The position numbers and the translations under genes are program-made. A model generated the notes under the pieces. It was not told the origin of the DNA. It was given only the letters and a program-made list of their open reading frames with translations, and searched no databases. A stretch of DNA of 7,200 nt from Nitrospirota bacterium. GTDB taxonomy: Bacteria; Nitrospirota; Thermodesulfovibrionia; Thermodesulfovibrionales; SM23-35. Below are positions 6,587-7,200 of this stretch, piece after piece (the stretch's first letter is position 1; every line of letters begins with the position of its first letter). The stretch spans positions 1-7,200 of the forward strand of contig JAOUJR010000084.1 in the NCBI GenBank assembly GCA_029883145.1, given 5' to 3'.

Positions 6587-6687
6587 GTTCTTTAACCCTC
6601 CATTCCCTTGCAAAAAAAGATATTTTTATGTTAGTCTTTGAGACCTTTAGGCTCTACCCAGTTAAGAAGCTCTATTGGAGTTTCTGT

Positions 6688-6703
6688 GTCGTTTTAATAC
6701 GAC
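6688..6703 (+). repeat. hairpin-capable inverted repeat in rpsB leader
   Basis: GTCGT (6688-6692), loop TTTAAT, ACGAC (6699-6703) form a perfect 5-bp stem with a 6-base loop, about 60 bases upstream of rpsB. Ribosomal protein S2 operons in several bacteria are autoregulated through their mRNA leaders, so a structured leader is plausible, but I do not recognise a known S2 leader motif here. The rest of the 194-base gap between mltG and rpsB (6571-6764) is A/T-rich, and I found no convincing promoter pair for either gene. Confidence 0.25.
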
Positions 6704-6764
6704 GGGTGAGCGGTCAGGAAACAGAATAAAAAACGAGCTTGAAGAAAGGGAGGATTGAAAGGAT

Positions 6765-7200
6765 ATGGTTGCAACAATTAAGGAACTTCTGGAGGCTGGC
6801 GTACATTTTGGCCATCAGGTAAAAAGGTGGCATCCCAAGATGAAGAAATATATTTTTGGAGAAAGAAATGGTATCTACATCATTGACCTCCAGAAGACAT
6901 TAAAAGGACTTGAAGATGCCCATAACTTTATACGAGGGGTAGCATTAACAGGGATGCCTGTTCTTTTTGTGGGTACAAAAAAACAGGCACAGGATTCCAT
7001 TCAGGAAGAATCAGTAAGGGCTAGCGCTTTCTATGTAAACCAGCGATGGCTCGGCGGTATGCTCACAAACTTTTCGACCATAAAAAAGAGCATCGAAAGG
7101 CTGAAAAAGATTGATTCTATGAAAGCAGATGGTATTTTGGATTTGCTTCCCAAAAAAGAAGTTACCAGCCTTGAAAAGGAAAGGAATAAATTAGAAAAAA
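6765..7200 (+). CDS. rpsB: 30S ribosomal protein S2 (partial, 3' end outside window)
   Basis: The first 145 codons of ribosomal protein S2, a component of the small subunit near the anti-Shine-Dalgarno platform. The N-terminus [18 protein letters not shown] and the following [20 protein letters not shown] are diagnostic, as are the later [25 protein letters not shown] and LLPKKEV segments. ATG 6765 starts at the family position; GGGAGG (6748-6753) lies 11 bases upstream and a second AAAGGA (6758-6763) almost touches the start. The frame is open to the window edge, so roughly 100 residues are missing. In most bacteria tsf follows. It is transcribed divergently from mltG. Confidence 0.97.
   Translation, partial: MVATIKELLEAGVHFGHQVKRWHPKMKKYIFGERNGIYIIDLQKTLKGLEDAHNFIRGVALTGMPVLFVGTKKQAQDSIQEESVRASAFYVNQRWLGGMLTNFSTIKKSIERLKKIDSMKADGILDLLPKKEVTSLEKERNKLEK

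Noticed and set aside
6633..6643. GTCT/AGAC inverted repeat in the mltG-rpsB gap
   Set aside because: Four-base arms are expected by chance and it aligns with no promoter element.
6544..6729. Plus-strand open frame of 61 codons between mltG and rpsB
   Set aside because: It has no ribosome binding site, overlaps the 5' end of mltG and lies in the rpsB leader; its sequence shows no recognisable domain.

Overview
This 7.2 kb window is moderately AT-rich bacterial chromosome carrying mostly conserved, vertically inherited genes, with no mobile element, CRISPR array or phage signature. The gene set points to an anaerobic or anaerobe-derived bacterium: a RACo-type activator of corrinoid proteins (known mainly from organisms using the Wood-Ljungdahl pathway or corrinoid methyltransferases), a desulforedoxin-like zinc/iron protein, a THEP1-type NTPase and the Fe-S enzyme IspG. 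A Nitrospirota- or Deltaproteobacteria-like source would fit, but this is a guess from protein flavour and cannot be proved from the window.

Left part (1-1050): a tRNA-Ala(GGC) with its own good promoter lies on the + strand and converges, only 5 bases away, with a minus-strand THEP1-type NTPase gene. Upstream of the NTPase, on the same strand, is a 62-residue lysine-rich protein with seven cysteines, driven by a near-consensus sigma70-type promoter at 1017-1045. These two minus-strand genes may be one transcript. The NTPase has no ATG, GTG or TTG codon ahead of its P-loop, so its start is unusual.

Centre (1050-3063): a divergent intergenic region leads into a full-length 628-residue [2Fe-2S]/ASKHA protein (RACo family) on the + strand. 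No CO dehydrogenase, methyltransferase or corrinoid-protein gene is visible next to it.

Right part (3074-6570): four minus-strand genes in transcriptional order mltG, ispG, (about 130 bases with a candidate promoter), panC, and a small cysteine-free thioredoxin-fold-like protein. mltG and ispG overlap by 14 bases; the panC stop codon directly abuts the ATG of the small gene, so each pair looks translationally coupled. Together they serve envelope and cofactor housekeeping: peptidoglycan chain termination, isoprenoid precursor synthesis by the MEP pathway, and pantothenate/CoA synthesis. Finally, rpsB (ribosomal protein S2) starts at 6765 on the + strand, divergent from mltG, and runs off the right edge.

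Nothing here amounts to a clear new system. The points most worth a second look are the missing canonical start of the NTPase gene, the cysteine-rich lysine-tailed small protein with its strong promoter, the coupling of a redox-dead-looking thioredoxin-like protein to panC, and the orphan RACo gene.
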